Source: Rosettibacter primus (GTDB taxonomy: Bacteria > Bacteroidota > Ignavibacteria > Ignavibacteriales > Melioribacteraceae). From it: a stretch of DNA of 64,000 nt. A program made the translations under genes and the position numbers. Positions 1 to 9,400 of the stretch are shown in pieces. Location of the stretch: contig NZ_JAYKGK010000003.1 in assembly GCF_036860675.1 (NCBI RefSeq), positions 62,001 through 126,000 of the forward strand. The letters are read 5' to 3'. Within the stretch, counting starts at the first letter, position 1. Every line of letters starts with the position of its first letter. The notes below the pieces were generated by a model. It ran no database searches, had not been told where the DNA came from, and worked only from the letters and a program-made list of their open reading frames with translations.

Positions 1-98
1 AATATTAGTTTAAGAGAAAATTTATTAGAGATATTTACTAAACTATTTTTATTAATTTAGTTATAAATAAAACATATTTATATGTATTTATAAATATT

Positions 99-392
99 AT
101 GCGCTTAAAAAAAGAAAATATTGAAATTATAAAAACACTTGCGAAAAAATATTTTGGTGAGGATGCTAAAGTATACTTATTTGGTTCTCGTATAGATGAT
201 AATAAAAAGGGTGGGGATATAGACTTATACATAGAGACTGATGTTAAAGATAATATCATCGAAAAAAAAATTAAGTTAATAGGAGAACTTCATAAGGAAT
301 TAGGAGAACAAAAAATTGATATTGTAATAAATAATTTTACTCATAATAAAATTATATATCAGATTGCGAAAGAAGAGGGTATCCCTCTATGA
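99..392 (+). CDS. MNT-type nucleotidyltransferase, probable antitoxin of a HEPN/MNT module
   Basis: This 97-residue protein is a minimal nucleotidyltransferase. The signature G-S-x9-D-x-D is seen at about residues 29-43 (GSRIDDNKKGGDIDLY), giving the two metal-binding Asp residues, followed by a third acidic strand around DIVI near residue 78. In characterised pairs of this kind the MNT protein neutralises its HEPN partner, in some cases by adding AMP to it. The stop codon overlaps the start of the next gene (ATGA), the usual arrangement of an antitoxin-first operon. The active-site motif is intact here although the partner gene is broken. Function as an antitoxin is inferred from family and context. 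Confidence 0.8.
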   Translation: MRLKKENIEIIKTLAKKYFGEDAKVYLFGSRIDDNKKGGDIDLYIETDVKDNIIEKKIKLIGELHKELGEQKIDIVINNFTHNKIIYQIAKEEGIPL

Positions 393-866
393 AAAAGAAT
401 GAGTATATTTTAAATTCCGTAATAACAGAATGCTATAGACACCAAAGAAGAATGCAATTTGCATTTAATAAACTGAAATTATTGCTCCCTTTTACAACTG
501 ATAAGTTATCCAAACTTACTGATAACGAAATTGCTCTCTTAGACCAATTAATATACAGATTTACAAAACTTCAAGATGTCATAAGTAATAAGCTTTTTAA
601 GTGTGTATTAATTATGCTAGATGAAGATGTAATTAATAAATCCCAAATTGACATATTTAACAGATTGGAACAACTTGAAAATTATTAATGACTATGATAG
701 ATGGAAAAGTTTAAGGGACTTAAGAAATGAGTTAACACATGAGTACGGCGAAAATGATAGTGAAACGGTGGAAAAATTAAATTTGTTGTTTACTAAAATA
801 CCTGAGCTAGAAAGTTATTTAATTGATATTGTAAATTACCTCAACTATAAAGGATTTTATCGTTAA
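389..866 (+). pseudogene. HEPN-domain protein (HepT/HI0074-like toxin), frameshifted
   Basis: Two overlapping reading frames together make one HEPN protein of about 158 residues. The first runs 389-688 and gives the N-terminal helices. The second, readable from about 648 to 866, carries the HEPN ribonuclease motif R-x4-H in RNELTHEY. The frame breaks at a run of four A at 678-681 (GAAAATT). With three A the protein would read through as ...EQLE-IINDYDRW.... In related toxins the R-x4-6-H motif cleaves RNA. As sequenced, the product stops before that motif and should be inactive. The break may be a real inactivating mutation, phase variation or slippage at the A-run, or a sequencing error. Confidence 0.75.
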
Positions 867-991
867 TAAAGACAAAAGAAATATTAATAATTAAAATGCA
901 CTTATTAATCAAAAATAAGATTATGAAAACTCATAAAGAATAATAAAATGGTTTACTATTATTTTTACAAAACATTAGAAAATAGCTTATA

Positions 992-1756
992 ATGAACAAA
1001 CAGAACTATCCTTGTAATATTTCTGCCATAGTTCAGGCACGAACTGGGTCAACACGTCTGCCAAACAAAATTTTTAAGGAACTTTGTGGTAAGCCAATTT
1101 TATGGCATGTTATAAATAGACTTTCATATTCTAAACTTATTAGCCAAATTATTATTGCCACAACTATTCTACCCGAAGATGATACGATTGAAGAGTTTTG
1201 TAAAATAAATAATATTCTTTTCTATCGCGGGAGCTCTGATGATGTTTTATCACGATATTATGAAACTGCAAAGAAATTTAACGCAGAAATCATAATTAGA
1301 ATTACTTCTGATTGTCCTGTAATTGACCCACAAATAATTGATAAGATGATAAATAACTTTTTTGATTTTTATGATAAAGAAAAAATTGATTACATGAGCA
1401 ATACAATTATTAGAACATTCCCGCGCGGACTCGATGCTGAAATTTTTCCTTTTAATGTCTTAGAAAAAACTCATCTCGAAGCAAAACAAAATTACGAACG
1501 AGAACATGTTACTCCTTATATCTATCAACATCCTGAAATTTTTAAGATAAAAAACTTTGCATGTGAAAAAGATTATTCATTTCACAGATGGACAGTTGAT
1601 ACAATTGAAGATTTTGAACTGATTGAAAAAATTTATGAATCTCTTTACAAAGAAAATGATATTTTTTATTTCGAGGATATATTAAAATTGTTCGAAAAAT
1701 ATCCTGACTTAGTAAACATAAATAAAGATATAAAACAAAAGCAGCTGAATGATTAA
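992..1756 (+). CDS. SpsF-like cytidylyltransferase family protein
   Basis: The 254-residue protein opens with the nucleotide-binding loop VQARTGSTRLPNK (residues about 14-26), typical of the acylneuraminate/KDO cytidylyltransferase superfamily and in particular of SpsF. A second conserved block RITSDCPVIDP follows near residue 105. Such enzymes activate acidic sugars with CTP for surface glycan synthesis. The exact sugar cannot be read from the sequence. No partner genes (sugar synthase or aminotransferase) lie next to it, so the gene stands alone between the HEPN gene and the convergent prfA. No signal peptide; cytoplasmic. Confidence 0.8.
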   Translation: MNKQNYPCNISAIVQARTGSTRLPNKIFKELCGKPILWHVINRLSYSKLISQIIIATTILPEDDTIEEFCKINNILFYRGSSDDVLSRYYETAKKFNAEIIIRITSDCPVIDPQIIDKMINNFFDFYDKEKIDYMSNTIIRTFPRGLDAEIFPFNVLEKTHLEAKQNYEREHVTPYIYQHPEIFKIKNFACEKDYSFHRWTVDTIEDFELIEKIYESLYKENDIFYFEDILKLFEKYPDLVNINKDIKQKQLND

Positions 1757-1774
1757 AAATATTAATCTTGAATG

Positions 1775-2845
1775 TTAGACTTCTTTTAACTTTTCTGTTT
1801 TATCAGCAATCTTTAATTTCTCAATCAATTCATCTAATTCTCCGTCGAGGATATTGTCAAGATTATAAAGAGTTAAGCCGATGCGATGGTCTGTAACTCT
1901 ATTTTGGGGGAAATTATAAGTGCGAATTTTATCACTTCTATCACCTTTCCTAACCATTGATTTTCTTTGTGCTGCAATTTCATTCATTTGTTCTGCCATT
2001 TTCAAATCATATAATCGAGCTTTGAGAACTTTCATTGCTTTCTGGCGATTTTTTAACTGTGAGCGTTCATCCTGACATTGAACTACAATTCCAGTAGGTA
2101 TGTGAGTAATTCGTATTGCAGTTTCAACTTTATTTACATTCTGACCTCCTGCACCACCGCTTCTATAAACATCAATTCTCAAATCATTCGGGTCTATATC
2201 AATTTCAATATCTTCTACTTCAGGAAGAATAACAACTGATGCAGCAGATGTATGAATACGGCCGCTTGCCTCTGTTACAGGAACTCTTTGAACACGGTGA
2301 ACACCGCTTTCATACTTCATATCACCATAAACACCATCTCCAGAAAGTGAGAAAACAACTTCCTTAATTCCACCAAGTCCAGTTTCACTTAAATCAATTA
2401 ATTCTTTTTTCCAGTTTCGTTTTTCTGCATATCTCGAATACATTCGATAAAGGTCTGCAGCAAACAATCCTGCTTCTTCTCCTCCTGTTCCAGCTCTAAT
2501 TTCAACTATTACATTTTTATCATCATCAGGGTCTTTGGGAACCAAAAGTATTTTTATCTTTTCTTCGAGTTCTGCTAATTTTCTGTATAAATCTTTTAAT
2601 TCACTTTCTGCTAATTCAACAAGTTCTTTATCATCAGATGTGTTAATAATTTCCTGATTGCCAACAATATGCCTCATTAATTCTTCGTATTCATTAAATG
2701 CTCTTACAATCTCTTCGAGTTCTCGTCTTTCTTTATTTAATGAAATCATTCGTGACTGATCCGAAATAATATTCGGGTCAGCAAGTTGTTCATTAATTTC
2801 GCTGTATTTTTCTTTTATTGATTTTAATTTTTCGTAAAGTTCCAT
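1775..2845 (-). CDS. prfA: peptide chain release factor 1
   Basis: This is a class I release factor that terminates translation at UAA and UAG. The universal GGQ motif lies in GGAGGQNVNK (about residue 230). The codon-reading tripeptide is PVT, in RVPVTEASGRIHTS, which is the RF1-type P-x-T rather than the SPF of RF2. A longer frame begins with TTG at 2869, but the ATG at 2845 is preceded by AGGG at good spacing and gives the normal RF1 N-terminus (MELYEKL), about 356 residues. The GGQ glutamine is the known site for PrmC methylation; prmC is not in the window. Ends 18 bases from the convergent spsF-like gene. Confidence 0.96.
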   Translation of the reverse strand: MELYEKLKSIKEKYSEINEQLADPNIISDQSRMISLNKERRELEEIVRAFNEYEELMRHIVGNQEIINTSDDKELVELAESELKDLYRKLAELEEKIKILLVPKDPDDDKNVIVEIRAGTGGEEAGLFAADLYRMYSRYAEKRNWKKELIDLSETGLGGIKEVVFSLSGDGVYGDMKYESGVHRVQRVPVTEASGRIHTSAASVVILPEVEDIEIDIDPNDLRIDVYRSGGAGGQNVNKVETAIRITHIPTGIVVQCQDERSQLKNRQKAMKVLKARLYDLKMAEQMNEIAAQRKSMVRKGDRSDKIRTYNFPQNRVTDHRIGLTLYNLDNILDGELDELIEKLKIADKTEKLKEV

Positions 2846-2924
2846 AAAACCCTGAGAAAAACTATTCAAATATACAAAAAGTTTTGAATGCTTTAATTAC
2901 TTACTTATAAAATTTCATTCTTTA

Positions 2925-3548
2925 TTAAGTTTTTTTCTTTCTAAGAGGCAGAACCGCTATCTCTTTTCTCATATCAAAATATTTCGGATATGGTTTTAAT
3001 TTATCAATGCTTTCTTGAGATGTATCAAACAACAAATTCAATGCTTCGTCAATATCTAAAAGCACAGGCATTCGATTATGAAAAGGTTCAATAAATTTAT
3101 TTGGAGTTGTTGTTATGATTGAAACCGAAAGATTATCCTCTTTATCTTTATAAATAATTCCAGGGACAAAGAAATATTCTTCGTTATAAATATAAATTCT
3201 GTGTTGCACCTTTTTCCCATTGACTTCAATCCACTCATAAAAACTTGTCATAGGCACAAGACATCTATTGTTCATAAATAAATCGTTCCAGAATTTCTTT
3301 TCTTTTATTGTTTCCATTCTTGAATTGACAATTGTAGGTTTGTCCTTTGAAAATTTAATGCCCCAGTTGATTAGACTAATTTGCAATTTATTTCCTTCTC
3401 TATAGATACAAAGAATTTTATCATTTGGACGAATATTTTCCTTCTTAAATGTTTCGGTAAGTGAAGATGCATCAACATCATATTTTCTTTCCAGTATTTT
3501 CTGAATTAATATTGCGGCTTCAACCTTTGATTCAAATCCATAACACAT
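2925..3548 (-). CDS. SRAP-family DNA-protein crosslink peptidase (YedK/HMCES type)
   Basis: The protein begins M-C-Y-G, so Cys2 becomes the N-terminal residue that forms the thiazolidine link to abasic sites in single-stranded DNA. The other family residues are present: Asn in NSRMET (about residue 75), the Glu of SFYEW (about 105) and the His of HNRMPVLL (about 156). The length of 207 residues is normal for bacterial YedK. It shields abasic sites at replication forks. It sits between prfA and a glycosyltransferase gene on the same strand, spaced 22 bases from the latter's stop, so it may share a transcript. Confidence 0.92.
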   Translation of the reverse strand: MCYGFESKVEAAILIQKILERKYDVDASSLTETFKKENIRPNDKILCIYREGNKLQISLINWGIKFSKDKPTIVNSRMETIKEKKFWNDLFMNNRCLVPMTSFYEWIEVNGKKVQHRIYIYNEEYFFVPGIIYKDKEDNLSVSIITTTPNKFIEPFHNRMPVLLDIDEALNLLFDTSQESIDKLKPYPKYFDMRKEIAVLPLRKKKT

Positions 3549-3570
3549 AATTTTATCCTACAGCTAAAAA

Positions 3571-4920
3571 TTAGAAAGTTTTATTAAGTTCTCTCATATA
3601 ATTTAAATATTCAAGCTGCACTTCGAGAGATGGTATGATTTCGTTTCTCTTAAAATTAATTTCTTGAGAAAGCATTTTCATCAATTTATCTATTGCATCA
3701 AACATATTAATCATATAAAAATCTGTATCACGAAGGTAATGAATTAATTTCAATGTTCTAAATGCATCAAACCAGTAAAGCTTTTGTTTCTGAATTTGTT
3801 CATCATTCTTTGAATTCTTAAAAATGTTTTTCATTGCTTTATCAAAAGAATTTATATTTAGAAATTCTTTCAATCGAATATGAATTTTTTCTGCTTGATT
3901 CAAATAGTAATTTTCGTCCATTAAATTTTCAGAATGAAAAATATCAAGCCATTTTTTCAGAATGTTAAAGCTTTCGGGATGATATAAATAATATTCATTC
4001 TCAGAACCTTGCAAGAATTTACTTATCCGCTTACCTGTTCCAAATGGAACACGCAAAGAAATTCTGCTTGAAGGATATACTGTTGTTGTATTGATTTGAT
4101 GAATTGAAGTTATCTTTGCCAATTTTTCAAGAAAGTAAAAATCTTCGCCTGCTTTTCTTTTATTCATTCCTCCTGCTTTGCAATAACTTTCGACATCGCA
4201 CACAATTGTTGATCCAATTGTTTGATAAGCATAACGTGAGCCTGCATATTTCAATCCTGTTACATAATATCTCAAAAACAATTCATAACAAATTATTGCA
4301 AGTTTTTCTTTTTTATTTTCCGGTAAAATATGCTCATAATAAACATAAGCTGCGTTATAGCTTTTTTGATTGAAAGTATTAATAATTGCATCTAAATAAT
4401 TTTTACCAACAATACAGTCTGCATCAAGGCATATCAATATTTTTTTTCGATTACTTTTATAATTAAAAACTTCTAATGCTAAATCCATCCCGATTTTTCT
4501 TGCCAGACCTACGCCAGCTTCTTTATCTAAAAGTGCTTTATTTTCACTTGAAGCATCAACAATGCCAATTTTAATTCCTTTCTCGTAAATTTTTTTTGTA
4601 AAATCATCATTACTTCTTTTGTTGATTAAATTTCTAAGAAACACAATGGTTTTTCTATTATCTTCCTTAATGTCCTGATTGCAATTTTCAGGATTATTGA
4701 TTACAAAAAGAAATAGTGTTTCATTAAAATAAATCGTATCGTTTTCCGATATTGAGTTTAATAAATTTATGATATTTTCATATTCTTTTATTGCAGGAAT
4801 AACAACTACATTATTAATATTTTTCAAATCTTCAGCTTCAATACTCCATTTATCGGATGAATGTTTTCCCAAGTAAGATAAAACAAAGGTTGGTAATTTT
4901 TTTTCAAATGGTTTATTCAT
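3571..4920 (-). CDS. glycosyltransferase family 2-like protein, acceptor unknown
   Basis: The 449-residue protein has a GT-A fold start (VVVIPAIKEYENI, residues about 34-46) and an Asp-rich metal/nucleotide-sugar site LDADCIVG near residue 167. The segment GEDFYFLEKL about 90 residues later resembles the ED acceptor-site motif of processive and non-processive GT2 enzymes. No transmembrane span is evident. The C-terminal 170 residues are helical and charged and I do not recognise them. The start codon overlaps the stop of miaA (ATGA), so the two are translationally coupled, an unexplained pairing. Sugar donor and acceptor are unknown. Confidence 0.7.
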   Translation of the reverse strand: MNKPFEKKLPTFVLSYLGKHSSDKWSIEAEDLKNINNVVVIPAIKEYENIINLLNSISENDTIYFNETLFLFVINNPENCNQDIKEDNRKTIVFLRNLINKRSNDDFTKKIYEKGIKIGIVDASSENKALLDKEAGVGLARKIGMDLALEVFNYKSNRKKILICLDADCIVGKNYLDAIINTFNQKSYNAAYVYYEHILPENKKEKLAIICYELFLRYYVTGLKYAGSRYAYQTIGSTIVCDVESYCKAGGMNKRKAGEDFYFLEKLAKITSIHQINTTTVYPSSRISLRVPFGTGKRISKFLQGSENEYYLYHPESFNILKKWLDIFHSENLMDENYYLNQAEKIHIRLKEFLNINSFDKAMKNIFKNSKNDEQIQKQKLYWFDAFRTLKLIHYLRDTDFYMINMFDAIDKLMKMLSQEINFKRNEIIPSLEVQLEYLNYMRELNKTF

Positions 4921-5822
4921 GAGAAATAATTTTCTGAAATTATTTTTTCAGCAGCTTTGTAATCTGCACCATCAATCCAGTGAATTTTAATTCCTTCTCT
5001 TTCCATCTTTCTAAACCATGTCATTTGTCTTTTTGCAAACTGATGAATTGCACTGTTAAGTTTCTGAAACATATCGTTGTAATTAAGTTCGCATTTAAGA
5101 TACATGCCAATATATTTATATTCGAGTCCAAAAAATTCTAATTTGTCGAATGTGATACCATCTGCAACAAGTTTTTCGACTTCTTCAATCATTCCATTTT
5201 CAAGTCTGTGTTTAAGTCTGCTTGTAATTCTTTCTTTAACTTTTTCTCTATCGAGATAAATTCCTATTGTTAATGAATTTATTTTAGGGTTCTCCGTTAG
5301 AGAGCCCATCTTCTCTTCTGCAATAATTATTGCTTTTATTATCCTATCTTTTATAATTAAATCAGTTGTATTATGAAGTTTTGGATTAACCTTTTTAAGT
5401 CTCTCTCTTAATTGTTCGATACTCAATTTATTGAGCTCATCATATTTTTGTTTATTGAATTCTACCTTGTTCAGTTTATATCCTTTTAAAATTGCATGAA
5501 GATATAAACCAGTTCCTCCAACAAGAAACGGTATTTTATTTCTTGAATTAATTTCTTGAAAAGTTTTATAAAAATGTTGTGTAAAAAGGAAAAGATTAAA
5601 TTCTTCTGAAGGTTCAACAATATCTATTAAGTGGTATGGAATTTTTTTCCCGTCAACTATGTAATCATCTAAATCTTTTCCTGTGCCAATATTCATTCTT
5701 TTATAAACCTGGCGGGAATCTGCAGAAATTATTTCTCCATCAAACCTGTTGGCCAATAATGCAGCTAATCTTGTTTTTCCAACAGCAGTTGGACCTAAAA
5801 TTGTAATTAAATTATAATTCAT
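4917..5822 (-). CDS. miaA: tRNA dimethylallyltransferase
   Basis: MiaA transfers a dimethylallyl group to A37 of tRNAs that read UNN codons. The P-loop GPTAVGKT is at residues 10-17, followed by the family motifs ISADSRQVYK (about 32-41) and VGGTGLYL (about 100-107). The C-terminal part keeps the conserved FAKRQMTWFRK segment. The length of 301 residues is typical. It is upstream of, and overlaps by 4 bases, the glycosyltransferase gene on the same strand. Confidence 0.96.
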   Translation of the reverse strand: MNYNLITILGPTAVGKTRLAALLANRFDGEIISADSRQVYKRMNIGTGKDLDDYIVDGKKIPYHLIDIVEPSEEFNLFLFTQHFYKTFQEINSRNKIPFLVGGTGLYLHAILKGYKLNKVEFNKQKYDELNKLSIEQLRERLKKVNPKLHNTTDLIIKDRIIKAIIIAEEKMGSLTENPKINSLTIGIYLDREKVKERITSRLKHRLENGMIEEVEKLVADGITFDKLEFFGLEYKYIGMYLKCELNYNDMFQKLNSAIHQFAKRQMTWFRKMEREGIKIHWIDGADYKAAEKIISENYFS

Positions 5823-5866
5823 AAAATGAAATTAACTCAATCAAAATCTTCAATCACAAAATCATT

Positions 5867-8167
5867 TTATAAAACAGTTACAGTCGGAAGAGTAATAACA
5901 AAAGTTGCTCCTTCACCAAGTGAACTCTGGACTTCAATTTTCCCACCGTGTGCTTCAACAATTTGTTTTGTAATAGATAATCCCAAACCTGTTCCTTCTT
6001 TTTTCCCTTGAGTGAAAAATGGTTCAAAAATTTTTTCTTTAAGGCTTTCAGCAATGCCGAGACCTGTATCGCTAAAAAGTATTTTTACTTTCTTATCTTT
6101 TTCTTCTTTTTTTGTAGAAATTGTAATTGTTCCGCCATCGGGCATTGCATCACAAGCATTTTTAATTAAGTGCATATAACACTGATAAAATTCTTTGACA
6201 TCAAGTTTTACATTTACATCTTTATCAAATTCATTAACAATTTTACAATTGCGCGATTCCACATAAGTTTCAATTCGTGTTGAATAGTCTGTCAATGTTT
6301 TATTAAGACTTACAGTAATGGTTCTTAAAATTGTTTTTCCTTCTGAATAGCTTGAAGTAGTTTGAACTAAATCAGCTACATGATTTAATTGTTCGAGCAG
6401 CATATCAACAATTTGAACATTATCGGGAGATAAATTTTTATTCTTCAAATGTTCTGCATAACGCTTGCTTACAAGAATCGGTTTTTTAATATCCTGGATT
6501 AAAAAATTAGCCATCTTGCCAAGTGATTGAACTCTTTCAGCCTGCAATAATTTTTCTACAAGTTCTGCATTTTGAAGAGCAATTGCAGAATGTATTGACA
6601 TTGCATTTAGAAGTTCTTCATCATACTTAGAGAATTCGCCTTTCTTGCTGTTTAATAACTGAAGAACACCAATTATTTCTCCCTTTTTATTTTTAATAGG
6701 GAATGTCAAAGCATTTTTAGTTTCGTAACCACTTGCTTTGTCAAAATCGGAACGATACCTTGAATCTTTAGATACATCTTTTATATTCAGTATTTCTCCA
6801 GTTCTGGCAACATAGCCCGCCATACCTTCGCCAATTTTTAATCTTATCTCTTTAATTTCCGAACCCATTGCTATCAAAGACCAGAGTTCATTTTTCTCCT
6901 TATCTATGAGGTACAATGTACCTCTATCGGCATCTGTTAATTCTGTTGCAACCTCAACTATATTTTTCAAAACTTCATCTATTTTAATAGTTGAGTTTAC
7001 AAGCTCGGCAGCTTTGATTATCATTTGAAGTTGATCAATTTTCATTTTTATTTCCTCTTGCTCTATATCTTTTTTGATTTCTTTAATCTCTTTTTTTTCA
7101 TTAATGTTTATTAATTTTTCATCAACTTCTTTAAATATTTCTTCAGTCTCATAATCCTGCCAGGTAATGTTTTCTTTTATTTCCAATTCTTCTTTTGCTG
7201 GCTCAATTTTCTGAGCTTGCTCTTCTTGAATAATTTCTTCTTCATTTTCAACATGTTCAGGTGAATCATAAAATTCATCGAAATCTGCTTTTATCTTTTC
7301 CTCTGTTTTTTCCAAAGTTTCATCACTTAATGAACTTGAAGTACTTTGATCTGCTCCGCTTAAAATCTGGAAAAATGTATCATCAATATTATCATTAAAA
7401 CTGGATTGAATTTCTTTTTCTTCTTTTTGTTCAGGCAGTTCAAACTCCGGTTTTGGAATTCCATTTTCATTTAGCATTGATTCTAAAAAATCTTCTTTAA
7501 ATTCTTCAGATGGTTTTGACAAATCTACTTCTGGTTTCGGAATTCCATCATCATTAAACAATACTTTTTCTACATCAGACACTTCTTCATCTTTCTTAAT
7601 TTCATTTATAGAATTATCAATCAAAGGTTCTACTACTTTGTTTTCAGAAGATACATCTGCAATAGACTTAAAGAAATTTTCAACTGATTTTTCCGTATGT
7701 TCATTTTCTGTTTCTGAAATTTCTTCAAATGTTGGATGCTTCGTTTCTTTATCTTCGTAAATATCTTCATGCTCAGAAACTGGTTCGAGCATATTTAATT
7801 TAATTTTCTCATCCTGTTTAATTAAATCATCAATTTCATCTTTCGATAAAACAATTAAATAGGTATCCCGCAAAACAACAGCAGTTGATGTTCGTGATGT
7901 TTGTTCCAAATATTCTTCATGTCCAAAAAATGAATTGTCAGAATAGATATATGATTTACTTTTGCCAAGCAATCGTTTTTTAAGTACATTTACCTCGCCA
8001 TTTATTACCAAGTAAATTTCATTTACAGCATCACCTTCGCGGTAAATTATTTGTCCTTCGTTTAGAGTTAATAATTTTCCTTTAATCTTACTGAAATCGA
8101 TTTTAGAAATCTCAATATTTTTCAGTAATTTGTTTTTACTTAATGTAATTATTAATTGATTTTCCAT
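5867..8167 (-). CDS. CNB-GAF sensor kinase-like protein lacking the phospho-acceptor His
   Basis: Domains in order: an N-terminal cyclic-nucleotide-binding-like domain (about residues 5-115, with the G-E-V turn), a very acidic low-complexity linker (about 125-370) with a repeated GIPKPE motif, a GAF domain (about 390-540), and a histidine-kinase core. The ATPase half is intact: N box HLIKNACDAMPDGG, G1 SDTGLGI, F box FEPFF and G2 GTGLGLSI. The expected H box LIHDIKNP reads LIQDIKKP: the codon at 6494-6496 is CAG, so Gln replaces the His. It is soluble, with no TM segment. Possible starts are 8218, 8176 and 8167. I use 8167; the two longer ones approach or overlap the divergent AlkA-like start at 8183. 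Ligand unknown. Confidence 0.85.
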   Translation of the reverse strand: MENQLIITLSKNKLLKNIEISKIDFSKIKGKLLTLNEGQIIYREGDAVNEIYLVINGEVNVLKKRLLGKSKSYIYSDNSFFGHEEYLEQTSRTSTAVVLRDTYLIVLSKDEIDDLIKQDEKIKLNMLEPVSEHEDIYEDKETKHPTFEEISETENEHTEKSVENFFKSIADVSSENKVVEPLIDNSINEIKKDEEVSDVEKVLFNDDGIPKPEVDLSKPSEEFKEDFLESMLNENGIPKPEFELPEQKEEKEIQSSFNDNIDDTFFQILSGADQSTSSSLSDETLEKTEEKIKADFDEFYDSPEHVENEEEIIQEEQAQKIEPAKEELEIKENITWQDYETEEIFKEVDEKLININEKKEIKEIKKDIEQEEIKMKIDQLQMIIKAAELVNSTIKIDEVLKNIVEVATELTDADRGTLYLIDKEKNELWSLIAMGSEIKEIRLKIGEGMAGYVARTGEILNIKDVSKDSRYRSDFDKASGYETKNALTFPIKNKKGEIIGVLQLLNSKKGEFSKYDEELLNAMSIHSAIALQNAELVEKLLQAERVQSLGKMANFLIQDIKKPILVSKRYAEHLKNKNLSPDNVQIVDMLLEQLNHVADLVQTTSSYSEGKTILRTITVSLNKTLTDYSTRIETYVESRNCKIVNEFDKDVNVKLDVKEFYQCYMHLIKNACDAMPDGGTITISTKKEEKDKKVKILFSDTGLGIAESLKEKIFEPFFTQGKKEGTGLGLSITKQIVEAHGGKIEVQSSLGEGATFVITLPTVTVL

Positions 8168-8182
8168 TTTATTCATAAAATT

Positions 8183-8806
8183 ATGCTTAATAATGAAATT
8201 ACTAAAGCCATAAAACATCTTTCAAAGAATGATATTGTTCTATCAAGATTAATAAAAAACTACGGCACATGCAAAATAGAACCACACAAAAAATACTTTT
8301 TTGCTTTATTAAGAGCAATAATCGGGCAACAGCTTTCTATGAATGCTGCCGCAGCAATTGAGAAAAAATTTATGTCAAATTACAATAACAAACCCACACC
8401 AGAATTAATTTTACAAACAAGCGATGAAAATTTACGTGCATTAGGCTTGTCAAACGCAAAAGTAAAATACATAAAAGATTTATCTGAAAAAATTATAAAT
8501 AACAAAATTACACTGCGGGGAATTTCTACTATGACCGACGAAGAAATTATAAACGAGTTAACAAAAGTAAAGGGTATTGGAATCTGGTCTGTTCACATGT
8601 TTTTAATTTTTACATTAGGAAGAATGAATGTTCTTCCTTACTCAGATTTTGGAATTAGAAAAGCTGTAATGTTAAATTACGGATTGAAAAATTTACCTGA
8701 CAGCAATAAAATTATAAATATTGCAAAAAAGAACAACTGGCATCCATATTGTTCAATAGCAAGTATTTATTTATGGAAAAGTTTGAATAATCAACCAAAT
8801 AGATGA
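8183..8806 (+). CDS. DNA-3-methyladenine glycosylase II (AlkA-like, HhH-GPD)
   Basis: A helix-hairpin-helix base-excision glycosylase. The HhH segment is VKGIGIWSVHMF (about residues 130-141) and the catalytic Asp follows in YSDFGIRKAV (about 154). The early block AIIGQQLSMNAA is also typical. It removes alkylated purines from DNA. There is no C-terminal Cys cluster, so no Fe-S site as in Nth or MutY. I chose the ATG at 8183 over a frame that begins at 8156, because 8183 gives the normal family length of about 207 residues and avoids the divergent kinase gene. Confidence 0.88.
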   Translation: MLNNEITKAIKHLSKNDIVLSRLIKNYGTCKIEPHKKYFFALLRAIIGQQLSMNAAAAIEKKFMSNYNNKPTPELILQTSDENLRALGLSNAKVKYIKDLSEKIINNKITLRGISTMTDEEIINELTKVKGIGIWSVHMFLIFTLGRMNVLPYSDFGIRKAVMLNYGLKNLPDSNKIINIAKKNNWHPYCSIASIYLWKSLNNQPNR

Positions 8807-8821
8807 ATCTTAATTAAAATA

Positions 8822-9400
8822 ATGGCATCATACTCAATGAATGAAAAAGAATTAATTGAAAAAGCACAAAAAGGTGACAGAAAAGCTTTAACAGAACTTG
8901 TGAAAATATACGAACAAACTGTATACAATTTTTCCTTTAAAATCTGTCGAAATAAAGAAAGAGCAGAACATACAATGCAGGAAACTTTTTTAAGCATGAT
9001 AAAAAATTTACATCAGTTTAGCGGGGACTCAAAATTATCTACATGGCTTTATCGTGTAGTAGCAAATCATTGTTTGATGCTTGCCCGTAGTGAGAACAAA
9101 TATGGGTTTACCTCTCTTGATGATGACGATGCTTTAATTGATGAAAAACACATAGCTGAATGGAAAGTAACTCCAGAACATGTAACAGAAAATAATGAGC
9201 TCAAAAGAATTCTCGATGAAGCAATTCAAAAACTTTCGCCAGAATATAGAATTGTATTTATGTTAAGAGATGTAGAAGGATTGTCTACCGAAGAAACAGC
9301 AAAAATTGTTGACCTTTCCATACCAGCTGTAAAGTCAAGACTTCATCGCGCAAGAGCTTTTTTGAGAAACGAATTAAATAAAAGATTAGCTTATGAATAA
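8822..9400 (+). CDS. ECF-type RNA polymerase sigma factor
   Basis: A 192-residue extracytoplasmic-function sigma factor. Region 2 spans about residues 5-95 with the core-binding ALTELVKIYEQTVYNF and QETFLSM segments. Region 4 (about 130-185) contains the HTH LSTEETAKIVDLSIPAVKSR, which reads the -35 element. It overlaps the following anti-sigma gene by 8 bases, which links the two as a regulatory pair. The signal and regulon cannot be deduced; the adjacent genes give no clear target. Confidence 0.92.
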   Translation: MASYSMNEKELIEKAQKGDRKALTELVKIYEQTVYNFSFKICRNKERAEHTMQETFLSMIKNLHQFSGDSKLSTWLYRVVANHCLMLARSENKYGFTSLDDDDALIDEKHIAEWKVTPEHVTENNELKRILDEAIQKLSPEYRIVFMLRDVEGLSTEETAKIVDLSIPAVKSRLHRARAFLRNELNKRLAYE

